Below are positions 8,101-15,961 of a stretch of 64,000 nucleotides of DNA, one piece after another. Numbering within the stretch: position 1 is the first letter of the stretch; each line of letters begins with the position of its first letter. The stretch is from positions 3,249,669 to 3,313,668 of the forward strand of contig NZ_JACEIC010000002.1 in assembly GCF_013778305.1 (NCBI RefSeq), read 5' to 3'. Both the position numbers and the translations under genes were made by a program. Origin of the DNA: Nocardioides agri. GTDB lineage: Bacteria; Actinomycetota; Actinomycetes; Propionibacteriales; Nocardioidaceae. The notes below the pieces were generated by a model. That model ran no database searches. It was not told the origin of the DNA and was given only the letters and a program-made list of their open reading frames with translations.

Positions 8101-10006
8101 CGGCGACATGTCCGGCGACGTCTTCGGCAACGGCCTGCTCTGCTCCGAGCACACGCTGCTGGTCGCCGCGTTCGACCACCGCGACATCTTCCTGGACCCG
8201 CACCCCGACCCGGCCACGTCGTACGCCGAGCGGAAGCGGCTCTTCGAGCTGCCGCGGTCGAGCTGGCAGGACTACGACAAGGCGCTGATCTCCGAGGGCG
8301 GTGGCGTCTACTCGCGTCAGCTGAAGCGGATCCCGCTCAACGACGCGGTCCGCGAGGCGCTCGGCATCGACGCCGGCGTCGAGGCGATGACACCGGCCGA
8401 GCTGATGAGCGCGATCCTGCGGGCGCCGGTCGACCTGCTCTGGAACGGCGGCATCGGGACCTACGTCAAGGCGTCGACCGAGACCCACGTCGACGTCGGC
8501 GACAAGGCCAACGACGGCATCCGGGTCGACGGCGGCGAGGTGCGGGCACGCTGCATCGGCGAGGGCGGCAACCTCGGCCTCACCCAGCTGGGCCGCATCG
8601 AGTACGCGCGCACCGGCGGGTCGGGCGAGGGGGGCCGCCTCAACACCGACTTCATCGACAACTCGGCGGGCGTGGACACCTCCGACCACGAGGTCAACCT
8701 CAAGATCCTCCTCGACCGGGTGGTGGCCGACGGCGACCTCACCGAGAAGCAGCGCAACAAGCTGCTCGCGGAGATGACCGACGAGGTCGCGCACCTCGTG
8801 CTGCGCGACAACTACGAGCAGAACCTCGCGCTCGCGAACGCCATCGACCATGCCCCGTCGATGCTGCACGTGCACGAGGAGTGGATCCGCCGGCTGGAGC
8901 GCGACGGGTTCCTCGACCGGGCGCTCGAGGGCCTGCCGTCGTCCCAGGAGATCGCGCGGCGCGCCGACAACGGCGAGGGGCTGTCGGCTCCGGAGCTGTC
9001 GGTGCTGCTGGCCTGGACGAAGATCGTGCTCGCCCAGGAGCTGCTGGAGTCCGACCTCCCGGACGACCCGTACCTCGACCTCGACCTGCGCGCCTACTTC
9101 CCGACAGCGGTCCGGACCGGCTTCGAGCGGCAGGTCGGCGAGCACCCGCTTCGGAGGCAGATCATCGTGACCCAGGTGGTCAACGACCTCGTCAACGGCG
9201 CGGGCATGACCTACTGGCCGCGGCTCGCGGGCGAGACCGGCGCCAGCGCCGGCGAGCTCACCCGGGCCAACTTCGTCGCCCGGGAGATCTTCGGCTCGCT
9301 CGACCTCCGCAAGACGCTGATGACCTTCGACAACAAGCTGACGGCGACGGTCCAGACCCGGATGCGCCTGGAGATGCGCACCCTCGTCGAGCGCGCCTCG
9401 CGGTGGCTGGTGACCAACCGCCGCCCACCGCTCGACAGCCAGGCGACGGTCGACCTCTTCTCCGGGCCGGTGCAGGAGACGATGGCGGCGCTGCCGGAGC
9501 TGATGAGCGGCCGCGAGCTGGCGGCGTACGCCCAGCGCAAGGAGTCGCTGGAGTCCGCGGGTGTGCCGGAGGACCTGGCGTCGCGGGTCGCCGTCCTGCC
9601 GCCCGCCTACATGCTGCTCGGCATCATCGAGGTCGCGCGGCGCGCGGACCTCGACCCGGCCACGGTCGCTCGCGTCCACTTCGCCCTCGGCGAGCGGCTC
9701 GGGCTGCCCGCTCTCGTGCAGCGCATCCTGGCGCTGCCGCGCGCCGACCGCTGGCAGACGATGGCGCGCGCGGCCCTGCGCGACGACCTGCACTCCGTGC
9801 ACGCCGAGCTCACCGCCGAGGTGCTCGCCACCACGGACGCCGACGCTCCCGCGCCCGAGCGGATCGCGGCCTGGGAGCGGGCCAACCAGGTGGTCGTGCC
9901 GCGAGCCGCCGAGACCCTCGAGGAGATCTGCACCGACGAGCAGGCCGACCTGGCCCGGCTCTCCGTCGGGCTGAGGGTGGTGCGCAACCTGCTCTCCGTC
10001 GGCTGA
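5138..10006 (+). CDS. gdhB: NAD-specific glutamate dehydrogenase, large (~180 kDa) class
   Basis: Interconverts glutamate and 2-oxoglutarate plus ammonium with NAD, mainly in the catabolic direction. At 1622 residues it is the GDH-180 class found in actinobacteria and proteobacteria. The order is a long N-terminal region with ACT-like segments (about 1-650), the catalytic Rossmann core, then a C-terminal helical region (about 1250-1622). Core motifs include RGGLRWSDRRDDFRTEV, MVKNTVIVPVGAKGAFF (about 840-860), DMSGDVFGNGLL and LWNGGIGTYVKA. The GTG start is set by a TAGTGT -10 box 7 nt upstream. It fits physiologically with pruA and kynA nearby. The long minus-strand open frame across it is a composition shadow. 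Confidence 0.97.
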   Translation: MSTATHESDKSTLLSSAIDLARSGRGSGGPPHDEVDGLLRAYFRRVAVEDIADRSDLDIYGAFASHYRLATERPQGTARVRVFTPGPSDQGWSADGHSVVEVVVDDMPFLVDSLTMELSRQLHEVHLVIHPLFDVVRDITGTLREVRAVAVGDAGVDEGEGVRESWMHVEIDRIPEGEDVAAIEDAIQRVLRDVRESVEDWGKMHTQVEQIVAELRSDPPAGVDPAEVQQARDLLKWLADDHFTFLGYREYQLEQHDGHEHLRGVAGTGLGILRADQDMAATSGRLPEAAAAKAREKTLLVLTKANSRSTVHRPAYLDYVGVKRFENGEVVGERRFLGLYSSAAYTESLTRIPLLRERAAAVLKRIGFEPMSHDGKALMDTLETYPRDELFHTSVDELAPMAEQAMHARERRQLRLFIRRDTYGRYVSVLVYLPRDRYNTAVREKFSEILRDRLGGESVEFTVRLTESTTARVHFVVHPPKGAAIHEVDTADLERRMAEASRSWRDDFTTAVISGYGEQVGAVLARRYHASFPEAYKEDFSPRIASADLGRLESVHVGDDGNGIDLSLYEDLDAGRGEARLKVFRIGAPLSLSQILPTLSSMGVEVVDERPYELDDLDRPTYIYEFGLRYAGTLAESSRTLFQDAIRAVWEGFNEIDGFNGLVLAAGLSWRQATLLRAYAKYMRQGNSPFALDYIEGALRGNVDITRLLVKLFEARFDPAAERGREDGIEQRILRALDDVASLDHDRILRSYLTLIRATLRTNYFQPAADGGPKAYISLKLEPDAIPDLPAPRPKYEIFVYSPRVEGSHLRFGAVARGGLRWSDRRDDFRTEVLGLVKAQMVKNTVIVPVGAKGAFFCKQLPDPSDRDAWLAEGVACYKTFISGLLDITDNLVDGETVPPRDVVRLDGDDTYLVVAADKGTATFSDIANGVAKDYGFWLGDAFASGGSVGYDHKAMGITARGAWVSVQRHFRERGIDCQTEDFTCVGIGDMSGDVFGNGLLCSEHTLLVAAFDHRDIFLDPHPDPATSYAERKRLFELPRSSWQDYDKALISEGGGVYSRQLKRIPLNDAVREALGIDAGVEAMTPAELMSAILRAPVDLLWNGGIGTYVKASTETHVDVGDKANDGIRVDGGEVRARCIGEGGNLGLTQLGRIEYARTGGSGEGGRLNTDFIDNSAGVDTSDHEVNLKILLDRVVADGDLTEKQRNKLLAEMTDEVAHLVLRDNYEQNLALANAIDHAPSMLHVHEEWIRRLERDGFLDRALEGLPSSQEIARRADNGEGLSAPELSVLLAWTKIVLAQELLESDLPDDPYLDLDLRAYFPTAVRTGFERQVGEHPLRRQIIVTQVVNDLVNGAGMTYWPRLAGETGASAGELTRANFVAREIFGSLDLRKTLMTFDNKLTATVQTRMRLEMRTLVERASRWLVTNRRPPLDSQATVDLFSGPVQETMAALPELMSGRELAAYAQRKESLESAGVPEDLASRVAVLPPAYMLLGIIEVARRADLDPATVARVHFALGERLGLPALVQRILALPRADRWQTMARAALRDDLHSVHAELTAEVLATTDADAPAPERIAAWERANQVVVPRAAETLEEICTDEQADLARLSVGLRVVRNLLSVG

Positions 10007-10015
10007 GTCCCTCGA

Positions 10016-10021
10016 TAGGGT
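10016..10021 (+). promoter_or_regulatory. -10 box of leaderless amidase promoter
   Basis: TAGGGT sits 7 nt before ATG 10029, in the 22-nt gap after the glutamate dehydrogenase gene. It suggests that the amidase/ABC operon has its own start. Confidence 0.5.
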
Positions 10022-10028
10022 CGCCCGC

Positions 10029-11420
10029 ATGAGCGACCTCGCACCGGCCGGCGTGGCCGAGACCGCCCGGCTGATCAGGGACGGCGAGATCACCGCCGTC
10101 GACGCGCTGCAGGCCACCCTGGCGCGGATCGAGGCGCGCAACGACGAGCTCAACGCCTTCACCAACGTGCTCGTCGACGAGGCGCTGGCCGAGGCCGAGG
10201 CGCGGGACATCCGGCTCGGCGGCGGCGCCGACGTGGGGCCGCTGCACGGCGTGCCGATCGCGATCAAGGAGGAGATCGACGTCGCCGGCGCGGTCACGAC
10301 GTTCGGCGGTCGCGGCAACTCCACGCCGGCCACCGCGGACGCCGAGGTCGTCACCCGGCTCCGGCAGGCGGGTGCCGTGATCGTCGGCAAGACCGCGATG
10401 CCCGAGTTCGGAGCGTTCCCCTTCACCGAGTCCGACGCCTACGGAGTCACCCGCAACCCGTGGGACCCCGGTCGCACCCCCGGCGGCTCCAGCGGCGGTA
10501 CGGCGGTCGCCGTCGCGTCCGGGATGGTGCCCGCCGGCATCGGCGGCGACGGCGGGGGCTCCATCCGGATCCCCAGCGCCAGCTGCGGCCTGTTCGGCCT
10601 CAAGCCCCAGCGCGGTCGGGTCACCACCGCGCCGCACCCCCATCTGTGGTGGGCGCTCGGCACCGTGGGCCCGCTCACCCACACCGTGCTCGACAGCGCG
10701 CTGGTCTACGACGTGATCCGCGGCAACGTCGACAGCGATCTCTACCGCGCCGGCGGCGACGCGTCGTTCGTCGACGCGGCCGGCCGGGCGCCCGGCCGGC
10801 TGCGCATCGGGTGGTCGGTCACGTCCGCGGCGCTCGGCGTGAAGCCCGACCCGGTGCACGTGCAGGCGGTCGAGGACACCGCGCGGCTGCTGGCCGACCT
10901 CGGCCACGACGTGCGCGCGGTCGACCCGCGCTACCCGGACCCGACCGCGGCGTTCGTGCCGCAGTTCTTCGCCGGCATCCGATCCGAGGCCGCGATCGTC
11001 GAGCACTACGACCGGCTCGAGCGCCGGACCCGCGAGACCTGCCGGCTCGGCTCGTGGGTGACGCCGCGGGTCCGCGACTGGGCGCTGGGCCAGACCGAGA
11101 AGGTCTCCGCCAAGGCCAACCGGGTCTTCGAGGACGTCGACGTGCTGCTCACCCCTGCCATCGCGCACCGACCCGCCAGGGTCGGCCGCCTCGACGGCAT
11201 CGGCACCGTGCGGGCCTCGCTGCGGGCGATGCCCCCGATCGCGTACGCCGCCCTCTGGAACGTCGCCGGCAACCCCGCCGCGTCCGTGCCGTGCGGCCTC
11301 GCCGACGACGGTCTGCCGGTCGCGGTGCAGCTGGTCGGCCGCACCGACGACGAGGCCACGCTGTTCTCGCTGTCCGCCCAGCTCGAGCAGGCCCGCCCGT
11401 GGCCGCTGGTCGCCCCGTGA
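10029..11420 (+). CDS. Amidase (amidase signature family)
   Basis: Hydrolyses a carboxamide to acid plus ammonia. The substrate cannot be told from sequence. The 463-residue protein carries the Ser-cisSer-Lys machinery: the Lys in GVPIAIKEEIDVAG (about residue 82), then the Gly/Ser-rich signature GRTPGGSSGGTAVAVASG and GGDGGGSIRIPSASCGLFG. No signal peptide is seen. It is the first gene of a four-gene run in which every junction overlaps by 4 bp. It might process a compound handled by the ABC exporter, but amidases of this family are too broad to conclude that. A GatA role is unlikely because no gatB or gatC is adjacent. Confidence 0.88.
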   Translation: MSDLAPAGVAETARLIRDGEITAVDALQATLARIEARNDELNAFTNVLVDEALAEAEARDIRLGGGADVGPLHGVPIAIKEEIDVAGAVTTFGGRGNSTPATADAEVVTRLRQAGAVIVGKTAMPEFGAFPFTESDAYGVTRNPWDPGRTPGGSSGGTAVAVASGMVPAGIGGDGGGSIRIPSASCGLFGLKPQRGRVTTAPHPHLWWALGTVGPLTHTVLDSALVYDVIRGNVDSDLYRAGGDASFVDAAGRAPGRLRIGWSVTSAALGVKPDPVHVQAVEDTARLLADLGHDVRAVDPRYPDPTAAFVPQFFAGIRSEAAIVEHYDRLERRTRETCRLGSWVTPRVRDWALGQTEKVSAKANRVFEDVDVLLTPAIAHRPARVGRLDGIGTVRASLRAMPPIAYAALWNVAGNPAASVPCGLADDGLPVAVQLVGRTDDEATLFSLSAQLEQARPWPLVAP

Positions 11421-12253
11421 CCAACGCGATCGAGGTCACCGGCCTCACCAAGACCTACGGCGACCTGCGGGCCGTCGACGACGTCACGCTCGCGGTCGAG
11501 GAGGGCGAGTTCGTCGGCATCCTCGGGCCGAACGGCGCCGGCAAGACCACGCTCCTGGAGATGATCGAGGGGCTCCGCGAGCCGGACTCCGGCAGCGCCG
11601 TCGTGCTCGGGCTGCCGGCGTGGCCGCGCAATCCCGCGCTGCTGCCTCGGATCGGCGTCCAGCTGCAGGCGTCGTCGTTCTTCGACTACCTGACCGCTAG
11701 GGAGCAGATCCGCACGTTCGCCGCCCTGTACGGCGTGCCCGCCGCGCACGCCGACGAGTGGCTGGAGCGGGTCGGGCTGGTCGAGAAGGCCGGCACCCGC
11801 GTGGAGCAGCTGTCCGGAGGCCAGCAGCAGCGGCTCTCGATCGCATGCGCGCTGGTGCACGACCCGGACGTGGTGTTCCTCGACGAGCCCACGGCCGCGC
11901 TCGACCCCCAGGCCCGCCGCAACCTCTGGGACCTGCTCTCCGGTCTGAACGACTCGGGCCGCACCGTCGTGCTCACCACCCACTACATGGACGAGGCGGA
12001 GACTCTCGCCGACCGGGTCGCGATCATGGACCACGGGCGGGTCCTGGTCCACGACACCCCGGCCGCCCTGGTCCGCGGCCTCGACGCCGCCACCCGGATC
12101 ACCCTCGCTGACGGTGAGGTCATCACCACTCGGGACCCGGCCGCCGAGATCGCGCGCCTCGCCGACGAGCAGCGGCTCGCGGGCGTCCAGGTGCACACAG
12201 GCACCCTCGAGGACGTCTTCCTCGAGCTGACCGGGCGCGAGTACCGCGCATGA
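11417..12253 (+). CDS. ABC transporter ATP-binding protein (ABC-2/drug-exporter type)
   Basis: Nucleotide-binding subunit, 278 residues from GTG 11417, which overlaps the amidase stop as GTGA. Walker A is GPNGAGKTT, the signature is QLSGGQQQRLSIA, Walker B is DVVFLDEPTAALDP, and the H-loop is VLTTHYMDEAE. The C-terminal extension ending in LEDVFLELTGREY is typical of DrrA/CcmA-like exporters that pair with ABC-2 permeases. The next gene encodes that permease. The open frame extends about 320 codons further upstream, but only as an alternative frame inside the amidase gene. Substrate is unknown: drug, lipid or polysaccharide export are all possible. Confidence 0.92.
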   Translation: MTNAIEVTGLTKTYGDLRAVDDVTLAVEEGEFVGILGPNGAGKTTLLEMIEGLREPDSGSAVVLGLPAWPRNPALLPRIGVQLQASSFFDYLTAREQIRTFAALYGVPAAHADEWLERVGLVEKAGTRVEQLSGGQQQRLSIACALVHDPDVVFLDEPTAALDPQARRNLWDLLSGLNDSGRTVVLTTHYMDEAETLADRVAIMDHGRVLVHDTPAALVRGLDAATRITLADGEVITTRDPAAEIARLADEQRLAGVQVHTGTLEDVFLELTGREYRA

Positions 12254-13314
12254 CCGGACCGTTCCGCGCACTGTCGCTCGCCATCATGCGCGGGTTCTTC
12301 CGGGACCGGGCGGCGGTGTTCTTCGCCATCGTCTTCCCGCTCATGTTCCTGGTGCTCTTCGGCAGCCTCTTCTCGGAGGACTCCTCGCCCAGGGTGGAGA
12401 TGGTCCAGGTCGGCGCCGTGCCCCTCTTCGACGACCTGTCCGACGAGGCGAGAGCGGCCTTCGACGAGACCTTCGAGGTGTCCCACTCCGACGACCTGGA
12501 CGCCGCCATCGACGAGGTGCGCACGGGAGACGCCAACGTGGCGGTCGTCCAGGAGGGCGACACGATCGTCGCGCACTACACCCTCGCCGACCCGGCCGGC
12601 GCAGCCATCACTCGCGGGGCGATGCAGGCCTTCGTCGACGGAGCCAACCTCGCCGCGACCGGCCAGCCGCCGACCTACTCGATGGAGACCGACCCCGTCG
12701 AGGACGAGTCCATCGACGCGATCCAGTACTACATGCCGAGCCTCCTGGGCTGGGCGATCGCGATGAGCGCCGCGTTCGGCGCCGCGGCCACGCTGCAAGG
12801 GTGGCGGAAGAGCAAGCTGCTGCGCCGGCTGCAGCTCGCGCCGGTCTCGTCCACCACGGTCGTCGGCGCGCGGGTGTCGGTCACCGTGTCGATCGCGCTG
12901 GTGCAGATGGCGATCTTCATCGGCACCGGGGCGCTGCTGTTCGACCTGACCCTGACCGGCGACTGGTGGATGGCGATCCCGCTCGTGGTCGTCGGCACCC
13001 TCTGCTTCATGGCCGTGGGTCTGCTCGCCGCCGCGATCACCAAGAGCCAGGAGGGCGCGGTCAACGCCGCGAACTTCATCGTGCTGCCGATGGCGATGCT
13101 GAGCGGCACGTTCTTCCCGCTCGAAGGCGCACCGCAGTGGCTCCAGTCGTTCGCGCAGATCCTGCCGCTCAAGCACCTCAACGAGGGCATGCTCGACGTC
13201 ATGGTCCGCGGCGAGCCGTGGACCGCCGCGCTCGGCCCGATGCTCTACCTCGCCGCGTTCGCCACCGTGGTCACGCTGGTCGCCGCGCGGCTCTTCCGCT
13301 GGGAGACCGCATGA
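12250..13314 (+). CDS. ABC-2 type transporter permease
   Basis: Membrane partner of the preceding ATPase, overlapping it by ATGA. It has 354 residues with an N-terminal membrane segment (FFAIVFPLMFLVLFG, about 23-38), then a long extracytoplasmic domain (about 40-165). Five hydrophobic segments cluster in the C-terminal half, including the conserved MLSGTFFPLEGAPQWLQ region seen in DrrB/NodJ-type ABC-2 permeases. One ATPase dimer plus a permease dimer would form the exporter. The direction of transport is inferred from the family. Confidence 0.9.
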   Translation: MTGPFRALSLAIMRGFFRDRAAVFFAIVFPLMFLVLFGSLFSEDSSPRVEMVQVGAVPLFDDLSDEARAAFDETFEVSHSDDLDAAIDEVRTGDANVAVVQEGDTIVAHYTLADPAGAAITRGAMQAFVDGANLAATGQPPTYSMETDPVEDESIDAIQYYMPSLLGWAIAMSAAFGAAATLQGWRKSKLLRRLQLAPVSSTTVVGARVSVTVSIALVQMAIFIGTGALLFDLTLTGDWWMAIPLVVVGTLCFMAVGLLAAAITKSQEGAVNAANFIVLPMAMLSGTFFPLEGAPQWLQSFAQILPLKHLNEGMLDVMVRGEPWTAALGPMLYLAAFATVVTLVAARLFRWETA

Positions 13315-14120
13315 GCCTCGCTGGTCGCCGCGTGCTCGTCACCGGTGCGTCGTCGGGGATCGGCGAGGCGACGGCCCGGGCGGTCGCGGCGCGGGGTGCG
13401 CTGGTCATCCTGGTGGCGCGGCGGGCGGAGGAGCTCGACCGCGTGCGGGCGTCGATCGAGGCCGCGGGCGGCCGCGCCACGGCGTACCCGTGCGACGTCA
13501 CGGACCTCGCCGCCGTCGACGCCCTGGTGGCGACGGTGCTGGCCGAGCACGGGGGAGTGGACCACCTCGTCAACAACGCCGGTCGGTCCATCCGGCGGTC
13601 GCTCGCGCTGAGCTACGACCGCTTCCACGACCTCGAGCGCAGCATGGCGGTCAACTTCTTCGGCCCGGTGCGACTCACCCTGGGGCTGCTGCCCGCGATG
13701 CGGGCGCAGCGCTTCGGGCACGTCGTCAACATCGTGACCTGGGGCGTGCAGCTCAAGGCTCCGAAGTTCAGTGCCTACATCGCGTCCAAGACGGCGCTCG
13801 ACGCCTGGAGCCGAGTCGCGGCCCGCGAGTGCTACGGCGACAACGTGCGGTTCACCAACGTGCGGTTCTCCCTGGTGCGCACCCCGATGACGGCACCCAC
13901 CGAGGCGTACGCCGGTCGCGGCGCCACGCCCCAGCAGGCGGCAGCCCGCGTCGTCCGAGCACTCGAACGGCGACCGGTCCACGTCAACACCGCCGCCGGC
14001 ACCGTCGGCGAGGCGCTGGGCCTCGTGGCACCCCGGCTGAGCGACTGGGCCTTCCACCGCTTCGACCGGATGTTCCCCGACTCGGCTGCGGCGAGGAGGT
14101 CCGCCCGGCGGCCGCAGTGA
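13311..14120 (+). CDS. SDR family oxidoreductase
   Basis: Classical short-chain dehydrogenase/reductase, 269 residues from ATG 13311, which overlaps the permease stop. It shows the nucleotide-binding TGASSGIGEATA (about 11-22), NNAGRSI, and catalytic YIASK (Tyr-x-x-x-Lys, about residue 158). The Arg residues after the second strand (VARRAEEL) favour NADP(H). It closes the amidase/ABC run. Members of this subgroup act on lipids or secondary metabolites, but substrate cannot be assigned. Confidence 0.9.
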   Translation: MSLAGRRVLVTGASSGIGEATARAVAARGALVILVARRAEELDRVRASIEAAGGRATAYPCDVTDLAAVDALVATVLAEHGGVDHLVNNAGRSIRRSLALSYDRFHDLERSMAVNFFGPVRLTLGLLPAMRAQRFGHVVNIVTWGVQLKAPKFSAYIASKTALDAWSRVAARECYGDNVRFTNVRFSLVRTPMTAPTEAYAGRGATPQQAAARVVRALERRPVHVNTAAGTVGEALGLVAPRLSDWAFHRFDRMFPDSAAARRSARRPQ

Positions 14121-14129
14121 CCTGGCGCC

Positions 14130-15071
14130 TCAGTGCCGCAGGGTGTGGGCGGGCAGCTCCCCGAACTGCGTGCGGTACTGCGCCGCGAAGCGACCGAAGT
14201 TGCAGAAGCCCCAGCGGCTGGCGACCTCGCTCACCGTCGTCCGGGCGGGATCGTTGGCCACGAGCTCGTCGTGGATGTACTGGAGGCGCACGCCACGCAG
14301 GTACGCCGTCGGCGTGGTGTCGAGATGCCGGCGGAAGGACAGCTGCACCGTCCGGATGGTCACCCCGGCCGCCTCCGCGATCTCCTTGATCGTGATGTCG
14401 CGCCATGCGTTGGCCTCGATGAACTGCGCCGCGCGGCGCAGCGTGCGGGTGTGCGCGTCGCGGCGGTCTTCGATCGTCGGCTCGACATCGGCGGTGCTGG
14501 GGAACGCCGCCACGGTGGCGGCACCGAGCAACCTGCGGGCCTCCTGCTCGAAGATCGGGCTGAGGGCCTCGGACCCCGCGGCGTCGGTGCTGTCGCGCAC
14601 GAAGCAGTAGGTGCGCCACCACAGGTCGGCCGCGCTGGCGGAGCTCGGGTCGAGGCTGACCAGGCGGACCGTGGACCCCGCGCCGGGCGATGGCTCCGCG
14701 ATCTCGTCGAGAAGGCTCGGATCCAGCACCGCGATGGCGCCCTGGAAGTCGTCGAGGGTCGCGCAGAACCCCTCGTCCGGGTCGGCGGTCACGTAGAGGT
14801 CGCCGCGCCGGTAGCGGCGTTCGTCGTGGCCCCGCCCATAGCTCGCGGTGCCGGCGAGGACTCGCGCGACCACGACCGCGCCCAGGGGCGCGGCCTCGAC
14901 CTCGAGGGTCATCCCGAACGTGTTCTGGTCGAGTCGGAGTCGTCCGAGCCGCCGCTGGTCCATCCGCAGCAGGTGGCGCCCGTCCGTGGGTCGGACCCGC
15001 ATCGCGGAGTAGTGCTCGCGCAGCAGGGCCTCGGACGCCCCGACGTCCCTGCTCACGAACACCTCGGTCAT
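14130..15071 (-). CDS. AraC-family transcriptional regulator
   Basis: A 313-residue activator-type regulator. The N-terminal part (about 1-190) resembles the AraC-like ligand-binding domains of AraC/AdpA-type proteins. The C-terminal part has two helix-turn-helix units, with ITIKEIAEAAGVTIRTVQLS and VSEVASRWGFCNFGRFAAQY (about 220-300). ATG 15071 was chosen because GGAGGG lies 8 nt upstream and the residues before it look non-coding. The gene converges with the SDR gene, 9 bp apart. No binding site could be identified. The neighbouring SDR/ABC operon is a possible but unproven target. Confidence 0.88.
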   Translation of the reverse strand: MTEVFVSRDVGASEALLREHYSAMRVRPTDGRHLLRMDQRRLGRLRLDQNTFGMTLEVEAAPLGAVVVARVLAGTASYGRGHDERRYRRGDLYVTADPDEGFCATLDDFQGAIAVLDPSLLDEIAEPSPGAGSTVRLVSLDPSSASAADLWWRTYCFVRDSTDAAGSEALSPIFEQEARRLLGAATVAAFPSTADVEPTIEDRRDAHTRTLRRAAQFIEANAWRDITIKEIAEAAGVTIRTVQLSFRRHLDTTPTAYLRGVRLQYIHDELVANDPARTTVSEVASRWGFCNFGRFAAQYRTQFGELPAHTLRH

Positions 15072-15171
15072 CGGCAGCCACCCTCCGGGCTGGAGTCGCT
15101 TCTCCCGACGGTACGCCTCGGACCGGCCGTTGCCACGCGAGCGGCCTCGCGCGGGCGACACACTGCGCCAG

Positions 15172-15930
15172 CTAGACCAACATCCCGACTGCTGCGCTGA
15201 CGCCGACCAGCACGATCAGCGTGCGCAGCACGGTGGGATTGAGCCGGCGGCCGATGCGCGCGCCGACGTACCCGCCGACGACGGAGCCGACCGCGAGCAG
15301 CACGACCGCGGTCCAGTCGAGATCGGCCACGACGAGGAAGATCAGGCTGGCGACCACGTTGCTGGCCAGGATCGCGAGGGGCTTCAACGCGTTGACGACG
15401 CGGAACTCGAGGTCCGTGCCGAAGCCGAGGACCGCCATCATCATCACGCCCGACCCGGCGCCGAAGTAGCCGCCGTACACGCCGACGAGGGTCGCGAAGG
15501 CCGTCGTCACCGGGGAGAGGCGCGCGGGGCCGCGGCTGGTCTGGTGGGTGCGCCGCAGCCAGCGGCTGATCCGCGGCTGCGCGCCGACGAGCAGGCAGGT
15601 GCCGAGGATCAGCCACGGCACGACCGCCTCGAACACGCTCGCGGGCAGCGCGAGCAGCAGGGCGGCGCCGAGCACAGCCCCGGCGGCGCACGTCGTGATG
15701 ACCGTGGCGGCGACCCGCGGCTGCTCGCGCAGCTCCTGGCGGTAGCCGAACGACCCGCTCAGCGCGCCGGGCGTGAGGCCGACGGTGTTGCTGGCGTTGG
15801 CGACCACCGGTGGCACCCCGACGGCGAGCAGCACCGGGAAGCTCAGCAGCGAGGAGACGCCGACCGTCGAGGTCATGATCCCGGCCCCGAGGCCGGCTGC
15901 CAGGATCGCCAGCTCCTCGAGTCCGCTCAT
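15172..15930 (-). CDS. TauE/SafE-family sulfite exporter-like membrane protein
   Basis: A 252-residue integral membrane protein with about eight hydrophobic segments. It has the two characteristic half-repeats, one near TSTVGVSSLLSFPVLLAVGV and one near VGVYGGYFGAGSGVMMMAVL. The family exports small sulfur anions such as sulfite or sulfoacetate, and some members move other organic anions. ATG 15930 lies 6 nt downstream of a minus-strand TAGGGT box (15942-15937), a leaderless arrangement. It is divergent from the SLC13 transporter with only about 30 bp between starts, so the two may share a control region. Confidence 0.9.
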   Translation of the reverse strand: MSGLEELAILAAGLGAGIMTSTVGVSSLLSFPVLLAVGVPPVVANASNTVGLTPGALSGSFGYRQELREQPRVAATVITTCAAGAVLGAALLLALPASVFEAVVPWLILGTCLLVGAQPRISRWLRRTHQTSRGPARLSPVTTAFATLVGVYGGYFGAGSGVMMMAVLGFGTDLEFRVVNALKPLAILASNVVASLIFLVVADLDWTAVVLLAVGSVVGGYVGARIGRRLNPTVLRTLIVLVGVSAAVGMLV

Positions 15931-15961
15931 CAGGTCACCCTAGAGGGGGTAAGGGGTGCCC

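Noticed and set aside
5141..10426. 1761-codon minus-strand open frame
   Set aside because: Antisense shadow of the NAD-glutamate dehydrogenase gene. No domains, and biased high-GC composition.
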